Notes under the pieces: model-generated
The model's input: only the letters and a program-made list of their open reading frames with translations
Database searches by the model: none
What the model was told of the DNA's origin: nothing
Part shown: piece by piece, positions 14,463-24,189 of the stretch
Position numbering within the stretch: position 1 is the first letter of the stretch
Layout: each line of letters starts with the position of its first letter
Translations under genes and position numbers: made by a program
Assembly: GCA_017609385.1 (NCBI GenBank)
Contig: JAFCEA010000004.1
Coordinates: 1 to 37,730 of the forward strand
Length of the DNA stretch: 37,730 bases
DNA from: Candidatus Woesearchaeota archaeon
GTDB lineage: Archaea > Nanobdellota > Nanobdellia > Woesearchaeales > CG1-02-33-12
Direction of reading: 5' to 3'

Positions 14463-17060
14463 TTAATCCATCCTGTGCTTTAACCCAATCTTTGCAAGAG
14501 TCATCTGATGCATTCTTCTCAGGAATTCCATCTTGTCTTCCATTCTCATAACATCTAAATGCCCCTGCATAACAAGATTAAGTGCAAATGGCGAGGGAAT
14601 GGTTGTTGTTATCTGCTTTATCCTGATTTTTTTCTCTTCTATTTGCTTTAAAACAAGTTTTGCATTTTCAATATCCATTAAATCTTGCAGCACTTCACGC
14701 CTTGCCTCTTTTAAAATGGAAAAATTAGGAGATATTCTTTTCACAGCACTCATTAATATCATTGAGGAAACCTGCTGTCTTCCAACCCGCATCTTTCTGC
14801 CATTATAATTTCTTAATATCATTAAAGCACGTGTTGCGCAATGCCTGAACCTTCTTTTCAAGACCTCTGTCTTGTCAATTGCCATATTAAGAACAAGCTC
14901 GAGTTTCTCAGACTTAAGAATCTTCAATGCCTTTACGCCATTTATTCCCTTTTCAGAGCTTATGTAAAATCCATTATCACTTATCCCTATCTCAACATCC
15001 CTGTGCTGAATACGAGAAATTGCAAAAGCAATGGCCCTTGACAGAACATCATTTATTCTCCGCCCATAAAGGCTGTGGAAGATACAATACTTGCGATTAT
15101 CATCATTATATGATTCAACTAATAGTTTTTTTATAGATGGAATCTCTGCATAAAAATACTGCTCCTGAAAATAATTGTATATTGCATTAGCAGCATTCAT
15201 ATCAACATAAAGATATTTGTTGATAAACTCTATAATATCTTTTTTACTCTGCTTTTTCAGGAATTTCTCTTCCATATATCTTCTAAATTTAGTTATTTCT
15301 AATGCAAGATCAAAACTTAAAGGCAGGCTTTCAGAAAACCAGGAGGGTATTGTTGGGGGCCTGTTGACAGAAGAGCTTACATAAGCAACCATTCCCTTTG
15401 AATATAAGAACTCATACATATTTCCGCCAAGCACAAAAACATCTCCTCTTCTCATTTTTTCTAAAAAGGCCTCATCTATCTTCCCGATAGTCTGCTCACC
15501 AACCTTTACAATAACAAAAGTTTCATCTGGTATTGTTCCAATGTTTGTCATGTATGTAACCCTTGCAAGCCGCCCTCTTCTGCCAATCATCCCTGTTTCC
15601 TCGTCGTGCCAGATTTTAGCATAGATATGCCTGTCTTCAAGAGAAATGTATTTTCCTGCAAGATAATCTATAATTTCATTAAAATCAACTCTTTTTAGGT
15701 CATTAAAGCAATAACTCTTTTTTATTAACGAGAATAAATCATTTATGTGTATCTTTTGTGCTATTGCAATACCATAAATCTGCTGTGCAAGGACATCAAG
15801 GCAGTTTTTTGGGATATGAATTTTATCAATCTTTTCCTCAATAGCTGACTTCAAGAGAACAGCGCATTCAACTAAATCATCCCTGTCAAGAACAATTATT
15901 CTTCCTTTTGATATGTCATGCAGCTTATGGCCAGAGCGACCACATCTCTGTAAAGCACGTGCAACTGATTTTGGAGAGCCAAGAAGGATAACCAAATCAA
16001 TATAACCAATATCTATGCCAAGCTCCAAAGAGGTGCTTGAGACAACTGCCTTTAGTTTGCCCTGCCTTAATTTATCCTCAATATCATGCCTGTGGATTTT
16101 TGACAAAGAGCCGTGATGAGCGCCTATGTTTTCAGTATAATTTTTTGGGAAACTCTCTTTAAGGTGATCAACAACCCTTTCAGTAGCAGACCTTGTGTTT
16201 GTAAATATGAGTGTTGTTTTGTGGTCCTGTATAAGCTTATCAATGAGATTATACATTGCATTCTGCATTTCTTCATGGCTTGTGTTTATTAAATCAGGAA
16301 CAGGACTTAAAACCTTTAAGTCCATTTTTTTTATGAACTGAACATTGATAATCTTACAGTCTCTTGGCTTTGCATTTTCAAAACCAACAAGGAATTTTGC
16401 AACATTATCTAATGGACTTATTGTTGCACTTAAACCAACTCTGCATATATGCTGTGAAAGCCTTTGAAGCCTTTCAAGGCTTAATGATAGATGAACCCCT
16501 CTTTTGTTATCTGCCAATGCATGTATCTCATCAACAATACACCACTCAATATTTCTTAATAACTCTCTGAATTTTATTGTTGATAATAATATAGCTAATG
16601 ATTCTGGTGTTGTTATAAGAATATGGGGTGGTTTTTTGAGCATTTTTGATCTTTCTGATGGGGTTGTATCGCCGGTCCTTACAGCAACCCTTATTCCAAG
16701 ATTTTTTCCTGCAATCTCTTCCATCTCTCTTAGTGGCTCATTTAGATTGACCTCTATATCATAATTTAATGCTTTTAATGGTGAAACATAAACGCAATAT
16801 ATCTTATCCTCTAAAATTCCCTTTTCAGCAGAGTCAACAAGCTCATTTAAAATAGATAAAAAAGCAGTCAGTGTTTTTGTTGCTCCTGTTGGAGCTGATA
16901 TAAGAACATTAGAGCGTGAATGAACTTCCATTATCCCATAAAGCTGAGGCAGAGAAAACTCTTTAAATCTGGAAAAGAACCACTTCCTTACAAGAGGGTT
17001 CATTACATTGATTATTTCCTTTTCAGTATTTGGTTTTTCCTTAACAATAATCATACTCAC
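14463..17060 (-). CDS. lhr: Lhr-type ATP-dependent DNA helicase
   Basis: 865 residues, the size of an Lhr core: two RecA domains, winged helix and the Lhr C-terminal domain. Motif I reads APTGATKT, where SF2 helicases usually have APTGSGKT. Motif II is DEIH (IVDEIHAL), motif III SATIS, and motif VI ALQRCGRSGH. Lhr is a 3'-5' translocase acting in DNA repair. Starts are possible at ATG 17060 or 17054 (MSMIIV); both precede the conserved RKWFFSRFKEFSLPQLYG entry. The phosphoesterase follows after 1 base and should be co-transcribed. Confidence 0.93.
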   Translation of the reverse strand: MSMIIVKEKPNTEKEIINVMNPLVRKWFFSRFKEFSLPQLYGIMEVHSRSNVLISAPTGATKTLTAFLSILNELVDSAEKGILEDKIYCVYVSPLKALNYDIEVNLNEPLREMEEIAGKNLGIRVAVRTGDTTPSERSKMLKKPPHILITTPESLAILLSTIKFRELLRNIEWCIVDEIHALADNKRGVHLSLSLERLQRLSQHICRVGLSATISPLDNVAKFLVGFENAKPRDCKIINVQFIKKMDLKVLSPVPDLINTSHEEMQNAMYNLIDKLIQDHKTTLIFTNTRSATERVVDHLKESFPKNYTENIGAHHGSLSKIHRHDIEDKLRQGKLKAVVSSTSLELGIDIGYIDLVILLGSPKSVARALQRCGRSGHKLHDISKGRIIVLDRDDLVECAVLLKSAIEEKIDKIHIPKNCLDVLAQQIYGIAIAQKIHINDLFSLIKKSYCFNDLKRVDFNEIIDYLAGKYISLEDRHIYAKIWHDEETGMIGRRGRLARVTYMTNIGTIPDETFVIVKVGEQTIGKIDEAFLEKMRRGDVFVLGGNMYEFLYSKGMVAYVSSSVNRPPTIPSWFSESLPLSFDLALEITKFRRYMEEKFLKKQSKKDIIEFINKYLYVDMNAANAIYNYFQEQYFYAEIPSIKKLLVESYNDDNRKYCIFHSLYGRRINDVLSRAIAFAISRIQHRDVEIGISDNGFYISSEKGINGVKALKILKSEKLELVLNMAIDKTEVLKRRFRHCATRALMILRNYNGRKMRVGRQQVSSMILMSAVKRISPNFSILKEARREVLQDLMDIENAKLVLKQIEEKKIRIKQITTTIPSPFALNLVMQGHLDVMRMEDKMEFLRRMHQMTLAKIGLKHRMD

Positions 17061-17150
17061 AAAGAAACATTATATGCTTATAAAACTTATCATCTTAAAT
17101 ATTTATGTATCCTCTATACCCCTATGGTAAGATACATACTTATATACAAT

Positions 17151-17444
17151 ATGTTTGTACAAATAATCCATGATTCTAATTACTATCAAAATACAACAAA
17201 AACCAAAAGACGGGAGATTAATGAATTGTTAAATAGGGATAGTCTTAAAAAATATTTTGGTAGCAGGGTTGTTCCTCAGTTAACACTTCACGAATCTTTT
17301 GTTTTGGGATTTGCGAATTCTGATGCACTGCAAAAAAGAACTTATGAGGAACAACATAAGGTCATGAAATATCTGAAATCTGACAAGTTCAAAAATTATT
17401 TAAACAATTTAGAAGGAAGAATTAGCAAATTAGTTGGTGTTTAG
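17151..17444 (+). CDS. small hypothetical protein
   Basis: 97 residues from ATG 17151 (MFVQIIHDSN). The track ORF begins at 16920, inside the opposite-strand helicase gene, so a later start is needed. ATG 17124 (MVRYILIYNM) is the other option; an ATATTTATG box near 17097-17105 would place transcription start near 17128 and favours 17151. The protein is basic and probably helical (TKTKRREINELLNRDSLKKYFG…), with no motif I recognise. It is divergent from lhr and convergent with uS12. Confidence 0.5.
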   Translation: MFVQIIHDSNYYQNTTKTKRREINELLNRDSLKKYFGSRVVPQLTLHESFVLGFANSDALQKRTYEEQHKVMKYLKSDKFKNYLNNLEGRISKLVGV

Positions 17445-17519
17445 GACTCTAAACTTATTTCTACTAACTTATGCAATAACAGATATTAAAGAAAAGTTTA
17501 AAATAAATAATGCATAGAA

Positions 17520-17957
17520 TTACTTCCTTGCTTTTTCTAGTTTGCCTTTTAATAAGGCATCTAATGACTGGTCATTTACTTTTTTTACGCACCATCTCAC
17601 GCCGCCGATGTCTCCCTTGGCCCGGCCCATCTTTCCGCCTATACACTCAATCACAACCTCATCGTGCTCATCAACAAGCTTTGTTGCGCCATCTCCTGGA
17701 AGGAATGCAGTAACCTGTTTGCCGTTCTTTATCAGCTGGACCCTTACACACTTTCTCATTGCAGAGTTTGGCTGTTTTGCCTCTAATTGAACTTTCTCAA
17801 GAACAATTCCCTTTGCCTGTGATGATCCTCCCAATGGATCAGATTTTTTCTTGAGATTAAGAGTCCTGCGAGTATATTTCTTGCTGTTCCACCTAAAGGT
17901 GTGCCTTCTCTTCTTGAGTTTTTTTCCAGTATTTATTCCAGATGATTTACTTCCCAT
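17520..17957 (-). CDS. rps12: 30S ribosomal protein uS12
   Basis: 145 residues, the archaeal/eukaryotic long form. The decoding-centre loop [15 protein letters not shown] and the second loop [17 protein letters not shown] are intact, as is [13 protein letters not shown]. It is the last gene of the RNA polymerase operon, 1 base after nusA. In many archaea uS7 and EF-1A follow here; in this window the gene is followed by an orphan on the other strand, so the classic order is broken. Confidence 0.97.
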   Translation of the reverse strand: MGSKSSGINTGKKLKKRRHTFRWNSKKYTRRTLNLKKKSDPLGGSSQAKGIVLEKVQLEAKQPNSAMRKCVRVQLIKNGKQVTAFLPGDGATKLVDEHDEVVIECIGGKMGRAKGDIGGVRWCVKKVNDQSLDALLKGKLEKARK

Positions 17958-17958
17958 A

Positions 17959-18378
17959 TTAAATAACCTTTATTTCATTTATATCAAAATATCTTTTGAC
18001 AATCTCCTCATAGTTTCTTAGGTTTTGCCCGTTTCTTCCTATTAAGAGGCCTTTTGTTTTTGTATCTGGCCCGACAATTGTAACAACCTTGTCATCAATT
18101 TTTATTTCCTTTCCAACTAAAGGGCGGATAATATTTGCAACAAATATTTCAAGATGGGGATTAAATTCTACTATTTTAATCTTTCTATTTATCTTTTCTT
18201 TCATATTCTTTACATTAACCCCTTTTTTGCCAATTGCCTTTGCAATCTGGTTCTCTTCAACAACAAAAACCAGCAGTGAATTATTATCTATAAAGCAGTC
18301 CTTTAGTCTTGTATTTGTCAAGCTCTCAAAAAAAGACATGAACTTCATCAGATTTAGGTCATACTTTATCTTCATCAT
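17959..18378 (-). CDS. nusA: archaeal NusA-like KH-domain protein
   Basis: 139 residues, two KH domains and no S1 or N-terminal domain, as in archaeal NusA. The KH1 loop reads [11 protein letters not shown] and the KH2 loop [12 protein letters not shown]. Archaeal NusA binds RNA and is thought to act in transcription elongation/termination; the position between eL30 and uS12 in the polymerase operon is conserved. The start has two adjacent ATG codons (MMKIKYDL). It directly abuts the eL30 stop. Confidence 0.95.
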   Translation of the reverse strand: MMKIKYDLNLMKFMSFFESLTNTRLKDCFIDNNSLLVFVVEENQIAKAIGKKGVNVKNMKEKINRKIKIVEFNPHLEIFVANIIRPLVGKEIKIDDKVVTIVGPDTKTKGLLIGRNGQNLRNYEEIVKRYFDINEIKVI

Positions 18379-18653
18379 TATTCCTTTAACACACCCAGCA
18401 TAGAGATAGAGTATTGCTTTTTGCAGATGACGCCAAGCTCGTCATTTGGCTGTTTTAGCATGATAACTGGAATCTTCAAGAGCTTAGAGTAATATTCCAG
18501 TTCCTTTTTTGAACTCTCATTACAGTTTGACGCTAGATAAATCTTTTCAAGCTTGTTAAGCCTTAAATTCTTTATCACAATCTTTGTTCCAATAACAATT
18601 TTCTTTGTTTTTAGATCTTTTTTTATATCAGTTAATGCTTGTTTTTTAACCAT
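18378..18653 (-). CDS. rpl30e: 50S ribosomal protein eL30
   Basis: 91 residues, an L7Ae-fold ribosomal protein. KKIVIGTKIVIKNLRLNKLEKIYLASNC and the ending IPVIMLKQPNDELGVICKKQYSISMLGVLKE match the family; the usual GK(P) ending region is kept. It overlaps the end of rpoA'' by 22 bases and the nusA start by 1 base, so translation is coupled. Its place after rpoA'' is standard in archaea. Confidence 0.95.
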   Translation of the reverse strand: MVKKQALTDIKKDLKTKKIVIGTKIVIKNLRLNKLEKIYLASNCNESSKKELEYYSKLLKIPVIMLKQPNDELGVICKKQYSISMLGVLKE

Positions 18654-19792
18654 TCTGGCTCCCTCTTAACCTTTGTTACAAGCCCTGGAAGTCCTGTACC
18701 AACAGGCACTGGCTGATTAAGCATAACATTCTCAACAACAGAGTTAAGGTGATCAACCTCGCCAATAAGGCTTGCATTAAAGATATGCTTTATTGGTGTC
18801 TCAAAAGATGCCCTTGCAAGAACACTTGCCTTTTCCTTTACAACCCCATATCTTGTTACACCCTTTATAGTTCCAGTGGCACACATTGTGTCAGCAACAA
18901 GCATAAGATGTCTTATATCAACATTTAAACCCTGGTTTTGTATAACCTTAAAAACCTCATTGATTATTGCCTGTCTTGCTGCCTCTATTCCAAGAACACT
19001 TGCTATCTCAAATATATTATTTGATATGGTTCTTGTTTTATCAACAAAATCAAGCTCTAATACCTTTTTAAGATTTGTTCCAGCTGTTATTATCAGGAAT
19101 TCACTTCCTTTTTTTATTGGTAATACTTGTGTTATGCCCTTTATTCCTTGTATATAGACTTCCTTGATTTTCTCCTTTACCTTAAAAAGCTGGTTAAGCT
19201 CTTTTTCCTTTTCACTAAGTTTTAATATAATGGAATCCCCTTTCTTAGAAAGAGCAAGTTCCTTAAAACTAGCCTTTATGCATTTTTGGATTACTGGATA
19301 ATTAACACCAATGCTTTCCATCCTTTTCTCATCAACCCTTAGTTCAATCTTTGATTCAGCTATATTAACCATAAATTCAGAAACAATTTCATTAAGTTTT
19401 GTTTCCTTTATTGATAAAGCAAGCTTCTTTATATTCTTGCCTTGACTATAGGGCTTTTTTAGATAAATTTCTGTCATAGGTGTTTCTATTGTTTTTTTGC
19501 CATCCAATATCTCAATAATTCTTGGAAGGCCCATTGTAATATTCATCTCTGCAACACCTGCAAAATGGAATGTATTTAGGGTCATCTGGGTTCCAGGCTC
19601 GCCAATGGACTCTGCACTAACAAGGCCTACAGATTCCCCTGGTTGGACCAACATCTTATTATATTCCATAACTACTTCTTCGAGGATTTTCTTCAATTTT
19701 GCCTCGCTTATTTTCTTAGGCAGTTTTTCTTTAATGTCATTAATTACCTTCAAAGGAAGTTTTCCTTCATATTTCTTAAATAACCTATTCAT
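18632..19792 (-). CDS. rpoA2: DNA-directed RNA polymerase subunit A''
   Basis: 386 residues, the C-terminal part of the largest subunit, separate in archaea. It contains the bridge-helix-distal and trigger-loop region: VGLVSAESIGEPGTQMTLNTFHFAG is the trigger-loop segment, and GIEAARQAIINE with DIRHLMLVADTMCATG the C-terminal clamp/jaw motifs. It follows rpoA' after 13 bases and overlaps eL30 at its end. Confidence 0.98.
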   Translation of the reverse strand: MNRLFKKYEGKLPLKVINDIKEKLPKKISEAKLKKILEEVVMEYNKMLVQPGESVGLVSAESIGEPGTQMTLNTFHFAGVAEMNITMGLPRIIEILDGKKTIETPMTEIYLKKPYSQGKNIKKLALSIKETKLNEIVSEFMVNIAESKIELRVDEKRMESIGVNYPVIQKCIKASFKELALSKKGDSIILKLSEKEKELNQLFKVKEKIKEVYIQGIKGITQVLPIKKGSEFLIITAGTNLKKVLELDFVDKTRTISNNIFEIASVLGIEAARQAIINEVFKVIQNQGLNVDIRHLMLVADTMCATGTIKGVTRYGVVKEKASVLARASFETPIKHIFNASLIGEVDHLNSVVENVMLNQPVPVGTGLPGLVTKVKREPEWLKNKH

Positions 19793-19805
19793 TAAATTTC
19801 ACCCA

Positions 19806-22388
19806 TTATTTTGTGGACTTAATTACAGTATTTACATCAACTATTCCACCATCAGACTTTGAAACATCTATTCTATCTTCTCCATAATTAAACTGTACAA
19901 TTTTCTTATTTGAGTCCCTAACAGTATTATCATACTCAACCTTCAAATCCTGCAAGGCATTTGCCAATCTTCTATACAAATAACCTGATTTGGGCGTTCT
20001 CAAGGCAGTATCCATGAGGCTGTCTCTTCCAGTCATTGATGCAAAAAAGAACTCTTTGGGATTTAGCCCTTTCTTGAACCCATCTGCTATAAAACCATGT
20101 GCTTCAGGACAGAGATCTCCTTTTTTGAAGCATGATAATGTCCTTTCCTTATAGCCCTTTTCTATTCTTTTTCCCCTCATAGCCTGCTGACCAACACAGG
20201 CAGCCATTTGTGCCAGATTAAGCAGATTTCCCCTTGCTCCTGACTTTGCCATTATTATCATATGTGTTTCCTTATTTGAATAATCAGAAACAATCTCTCC
20301 TGTTTCATTCCTTGCCTTGTTTAATAGTTCCAATATCTTAAGTTCAAGTGTTTCCTTTAATGTCCTGCCAGGAAATGTCTGCAATGTGTTATTATGATAT
20401 GAATCAATCAGCTTTTTTACATCCTCTCTTGCTTTAATCAAGACTTCATTGATTTTGTTGATTGCTTCCCTTGGAAGGTCAGCATCAGATATACCTATTG
20501 TAAATCCTCTCTTAAGCAAGACTGCTGTACCTAATCTGAAGATTGCCCCTATTATTTCTATTGCCTTTGCTTCTCCATATTTTTTGTGTATGTTCCTGAG
20601 CATCAGACCCTTGCCTCCGCCGATGTTTGAACTGTCTATAACTCCGTTTATTAGTTTTCCATTCTTGATTATTACATCCTCTTTTCCAGATTTTGATTTC
20701 CCTGTAAAATTGAAGTCATGAGGCATCAGGACGCTGAATATCTCCTTTCCGCTTACAAACTCTTTTTTACTCAACCTAGGAAAATCTGTTATTCCTGCAG
20801 ACAACAGAAGATCAACTGCCTCTTTTCTTAGATATTTTCCTTCTTTTGTAAGTAAATAATTTCCTGAGATTGCATCTTGGATTGCTCCAATAATGCTTAA
20901 TCCATATCTTGGTGATATAAGCTGTGTCTGTACCATCATAAGGGTTTCAGCCTCTGCCCTTGCCTCTTCTGTCTGTGGAATATGTAAATTCATTTCATCT
21001 CCATCATAGTCTGCGTTATAAGGGTGGGCGACTGTAGGATTAATCCTTAAAGTTCTTCCAGGCAGAACCCTAACCTTATGGCACATCATAGACATCCTAT
21101 GTAATGATGGCTGCCTGTTGAATATTGCTATGTCACCATCCATTAAATGTCTTTCAACTACATAACCTATTTGAATTTCTTCTAATAGCTGCTCCCTTGT
21201 TTCATCAGTTATCTTCTTCTTCTTGCCATCTGGTCTTGCTATATAATTAGCTCCCGGATACTTGTTTTGGCCTCTTTCAACAAATCCCTTAAGGTATTCT
21301 ATGTTCCACTCATTAACCCTCTCAGGTATTGTGAGTTTCATAGCCATAAGTTTTGGAACACCAACCTCATTTAAGTCAAGCATTGGATCAGGGCTTATGA
21401 CAGTTCTTGCTGAAAAATTTGTCCTCTTGCCAGCAAGGTTATGCCTTATTCTGCCCCCCTTGCTTTTTATTCTCTCTGTTATTGTCTTTAATGGATCACC
21501 AGAACGATGCCTTGCGGGAGGCAATTGCGCAATATTATTATCAAAGAATGTTGTAACATGATATTGTAGCAGATCCCATAGATCTTCTATGATAATCTCT
21601 GGAGCTCCTGCATTTATATTTTCAAATAGTCTTTGATTTATCCTAACAATATCTCCTAACTTATGAGTTAAATCATCCTCACTCCTTTCCCCGCTCTCTA
21701 ATGTGATAGATGGCCTCATAGTAACAGGGGGAATTGCCATTATTGTCAGAACCATCCACTCAGGCCTTATTGATTTTGGGTCTAAACCAAATACCTCACA
21801 ATCCTCATCAGTTATCTTCTCCAGCCTTGTCCTGATTTCTATTGGGGATATCCTTTTTTCATTTTCAAGAAATGTTGTTGGCTTTTCCAATGTTATCTTT
21901 TGCTGTCTGCTCTTGCAATAAGGACATTTATTTATTGTTTTAAGGCTTTTAATTATCTCCTTAATCTTTATTCTTCTCCCCTCTAACCCAGATTCAATCT
22001 CGCTCTTTTCCAATTCATCCATATATGTTTCAATCTTGTTCTTAGGAATAAGGATTCTGCTGCACTCTCTGCACGTACACCTTAATAAATCATATATAAC
22101 ACTAACAAACTTGATATGTATGACTGGCCTTGCTAAGGAAATATACCCAAAGTGGCCAACACATTCCTTGAGCTTTGAGCCGCAGGTTTTGCACTTAAGC
22201 CCTGGATCTATTACACCAAGCCTTGCATCCATTAGGCCGCCATCCACTGGATAGCCCTCTTTGTCATAAAGCTCTGGAGTTACTATCTTGGCAGAAGCCA
22301 TTTTCTTGATTGTGTTTGGGCTTAAAACACTAAAACCAATGGTTGCAACCTTTTTAAAAACCGGAATTTCATTATCTTCCATTTTCAA
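19806..22388 (-). CDS. rpoA1: DNA-directed RNA polymerase subunit A'
   Basis: 860 residues, N-terminal part of the largest subunit. An N-terminal zinc site reads CKTCGSKLKECVGHFGYISL, the active-site Mg motif is NADYDGDEMNLHIPQ, and RQPSLHRMSMMCHKVRVLPG precedes it. It overlaps the rpoB' end by 4 bases (ATGA), showing coupled translation, and is followed by rpoA''. Confidence 0.98.
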   Translation of the reverse strand: MKMEDNEIPVFKKVATIGFSVLSPNTIKKMASAKIVTPELYDKEGYPVDGGLMDARLGVIDPGLKCKTCGSKLKECVGHFGYISLARPVIHIKFVSVIYDLLRCTCRECSRILIPKNKIETYMDELEKSEIESGLEGRRIKIKEIIKSLKTINKCPYCKSRQQKITLEKPTTFLENEKRISPIEIRTRLEKITDEDCEVFGLDPKSIRPEWMVLTIMAIPPVTMRPSITLESGERSEDDLTHKLGDIVRINQRLFENINAGAPEIIIEDLWDLLQYHVTTFFDNNIAQLPPARHRSGDPLKTITERIKSKGGRIRHNLAGKRTNFSARTVISPDPMLDLNEVGVPKLMAMKLTIPERVNEWNIEYLKGFVERGQNKYPGANYIARPDGKKKKITDETREQLLEEIQIGYVVERHLMDGDIAIFNRQPSLHRMSMMCHKVRVLPGRTLRINPTVAHPYNADYDGDEMNLHIPQTEEARAEAETLMMVQTQLISPRYGLSIIGAIQDAISGNYLLTKEGKYLRKEAVDLLLSAGITDFPRLSKKEFVSGKEIFSVLMPHDFNFTGKSKSGKEDVIIKNGKLINGVIDSSNIGGGKGLMLRNIHKKYGEAKAIEIIGAIFRLGTAVLLKRGFTIGISDADLPREAINKINEVLIKAREDVKKLIDSYHNNTLQTFPGRTLKETLELKILELLNKARNETGEIVSDYSNKETHMIIMAKSGARGNLLNLAQMAACVGQQAMRGKRIEKGYKERTLSCFKKGDLCPEAHGFIADGFKKGLNPKEFFFASMTGRDSLMDTALRTPKSGYLYRRLANALQDLKVEYDNTVRDSNKKIVQFNYGEDRIDVSKSDGGIVDVNTVIKSTK

Positions 22389-24187
22389 TATTTGTTCTTT
22401 AAAACCAACTTCGGATGTATTGTTAATGACTTTAATTCATCAAGCAGTAGCTTGAAGGCATAGCTTATCTCAATAAAATTTATTTCAACATTATCACCGC
22501 ATATAGGGCAGTATAATTTATTCTTGAATTTATCATGTATTGCTATCATCCCACACTCTTCACAAACAGGAACTACTGTTCTGTCTGCATCAAACCTTTC
22601 CTTTAACAATAAGGATGCTCCATGTGCAACAAATGTATCTTTTTCCATCTCTCCTAAACGCAGACCACCTTCTTTTGCCCTGCCCTCTGTTGGCTGTCTT
22701 GTCAAAAGCTGTATTGGGCCTCTGGCCCTTGCATGCATCTTATTAGCAACCATATGCTTTAATTTCATATAGTAAATATTTCCAATGTAAATCTTTGCCT
22801 CTAACTGCTCTCCTGTGATGCCATTGTACATTGTTTCAACACCATTCTCTCTGAATCCCAATGATAAGAGTTCTTTTCTTAGCATTTCCTCTGGCTCAAC
22901 ATCAAATAATGTTCCGTCTATATACCTTGAGGATAAAGCACCGACCTTGCCTGCAATTAATTCTATAAGATGTGAGATAGTCATTCTTGACGGTATTCCA
23001 TGAGGTGAGAATATAAGATCTGGTGTAATTCCAGATGCTGTGAAAGGCATGTCTGCCTGGTCAACTATCAACCCAACAACGCCTTTCTGCCCATGTCTTG
23101 ATGTAAACTTATCACCAAGCTCTGGAATTCTCTGATCTCTGATCTTTACCTGAACAAGCCTATTGCCTTCACTGCTTTCTGTTATTAAAACAAAATCAAC
23201 AATTCCTTCTTCTCCATGTTTTAGTGCTACAGAACTCTCACGTCTGCTGCTTGGTGCAAAGTTATACTGATCCATAGAACTTAAGAATCTTGGTGGGCTT
23301 GTCTTGCCAATGATAACATCCCCTTCTCCAACCTTTGCTTCTTGGAAGATTATACCATCTTTTTCCAATAATCTGTAATCCTTCTCGCTCTTATATCCTT
23401 TTACATCCTTATCAGGTATTGATATTTCATCAGTAAGGCCGCCAGAATATCTTAACTCCTCAGCTATAGATGGTCTATAATATGTTGATCTCCCAAAACC
23501 AAGATTAATTGAAGCCTTGTTTAAAACCACTGCATCATCAACATTATATCCCTTATAACTCATAATAGCTACTATAATATTTTGTCCTGAAGGGTGCTTG
23601 TTATAGTTAGAAACATCATGCATGACTGACTGTACAACTGGTATCTGTGGGTAGTGTAACATATTGACATCCATATCAATCCTTATTGGAAAGTTTATTG
23701 CATACATCCCAAGTGCTTGTTTCTGGTTTTTAGATCCAATGCTTACTCTTGCACCAGGACTGAAATTTGCATAAGGTACTAATGATGTGCACAAGCCAAT
23801 CATTGCCAATGGAGCAATCTCTAGGTGCGTATGCTCATTTGTTAACTCTCCTTTGGAAAATGCAACAAAAGCATTCTCTTCTTCAGCTGCATCAAGATAT
23901 TCAATAACTCCTTGCTTTACAAGGTCAGAAAATAAAATCTCATTTTTTTGTAATTTTCTGATATGCTCATCTATTAAAAGTGGTTGTCCATCTTTTACAA
24001 CAATCAATGGTCTTCTTAGTCTGCCTTTATCATCATTTATGTGTATATTGCCAACTATTTTATCATTATATACATTTACATTATTTGAAATAACACCTTT
24101 TCTTCTTCCTTCCCTGATTTTATCACTAAATTCAATAGGGTTTTCTACTGTTCCAATAAATTTCCCATTTAGATATACTTCGCTCAT
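22385..24187 (-). CDS. rpoB1: DNA-directed RNA polymerase subunit B'
   Basis: 600 residues, the C-terminal half of the second-largest subunit. GYNVDDAVVLNKASI, GDKFTSRHGQKGVVG and the zinc ribbon CEECGMIAIHDKFKNKLYCPICG are all present. The subunit is split, with B'' encoded just upstream (2-base gap); split rpoB is known in methanogens, haloarchaea and other archaeal groups. The break falls after the [31 protein letters not shown] region, as in other split forms. Confidence 0.97.
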   Translation of the reverse strand: MSEVYLNGKFIGTVENPIEFSDKIREGRRKGVISNNVNVYNDKIVGNIHINDDKGRLRRPLIVVKDGQPLLIDEHIRKLQKNEILFSDLVKQGVIEYLDAAEEENAFVAFSKGELTNEHTHLEIAPLAMIGLCTSLVPYANFSPGARVSIGSKNQKQALGMYAINFPIRIDMDVNMLHYPQIPVVQSVMHDVSNYNKHPSGQNIIVAIMSYKGYNVDDAVVLNKASINLGFGRSTYYRPSIAEELRYSGGLTDEISIPDKDVKGYKSEKDYRLLEKDGIIFQEAKVGEGDVIIGKTSPPRFLSSMDQYNFAPSSRRESSVALKHGEEGIVDFVLITESSEGNRLVQVKIRDQRIPELGDKFTSRHGQKGVVGLIVDQADMPFTASGITPDLIFSPHGIPSRMTISHLIELIAGKVGALSSRYIDGTLFDVEPEEMLRKELLSLGFRENGVETMYNGITGEQLEAKIYIGNIYYMKLKHMVANKMHARARGPIQLLTRQPTEGRAKEGGLRLGEMEKDTFVAHGASLLLKERFDADRTVVPVCEECGMIAIHDKFKNKLYCPICGDNVEINFIEISYAFKLLLDELKSLTIHPKLVLKNKY

Positions 24188-24189
24188 TT

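Noticed and set aside
16920-17150. N-terminal extension of the 174-aa ORF
   Set aside because: It runs through the lhr gene on the other strand and the shared promoter region; only the part from 17124 or 17151 is plausible.
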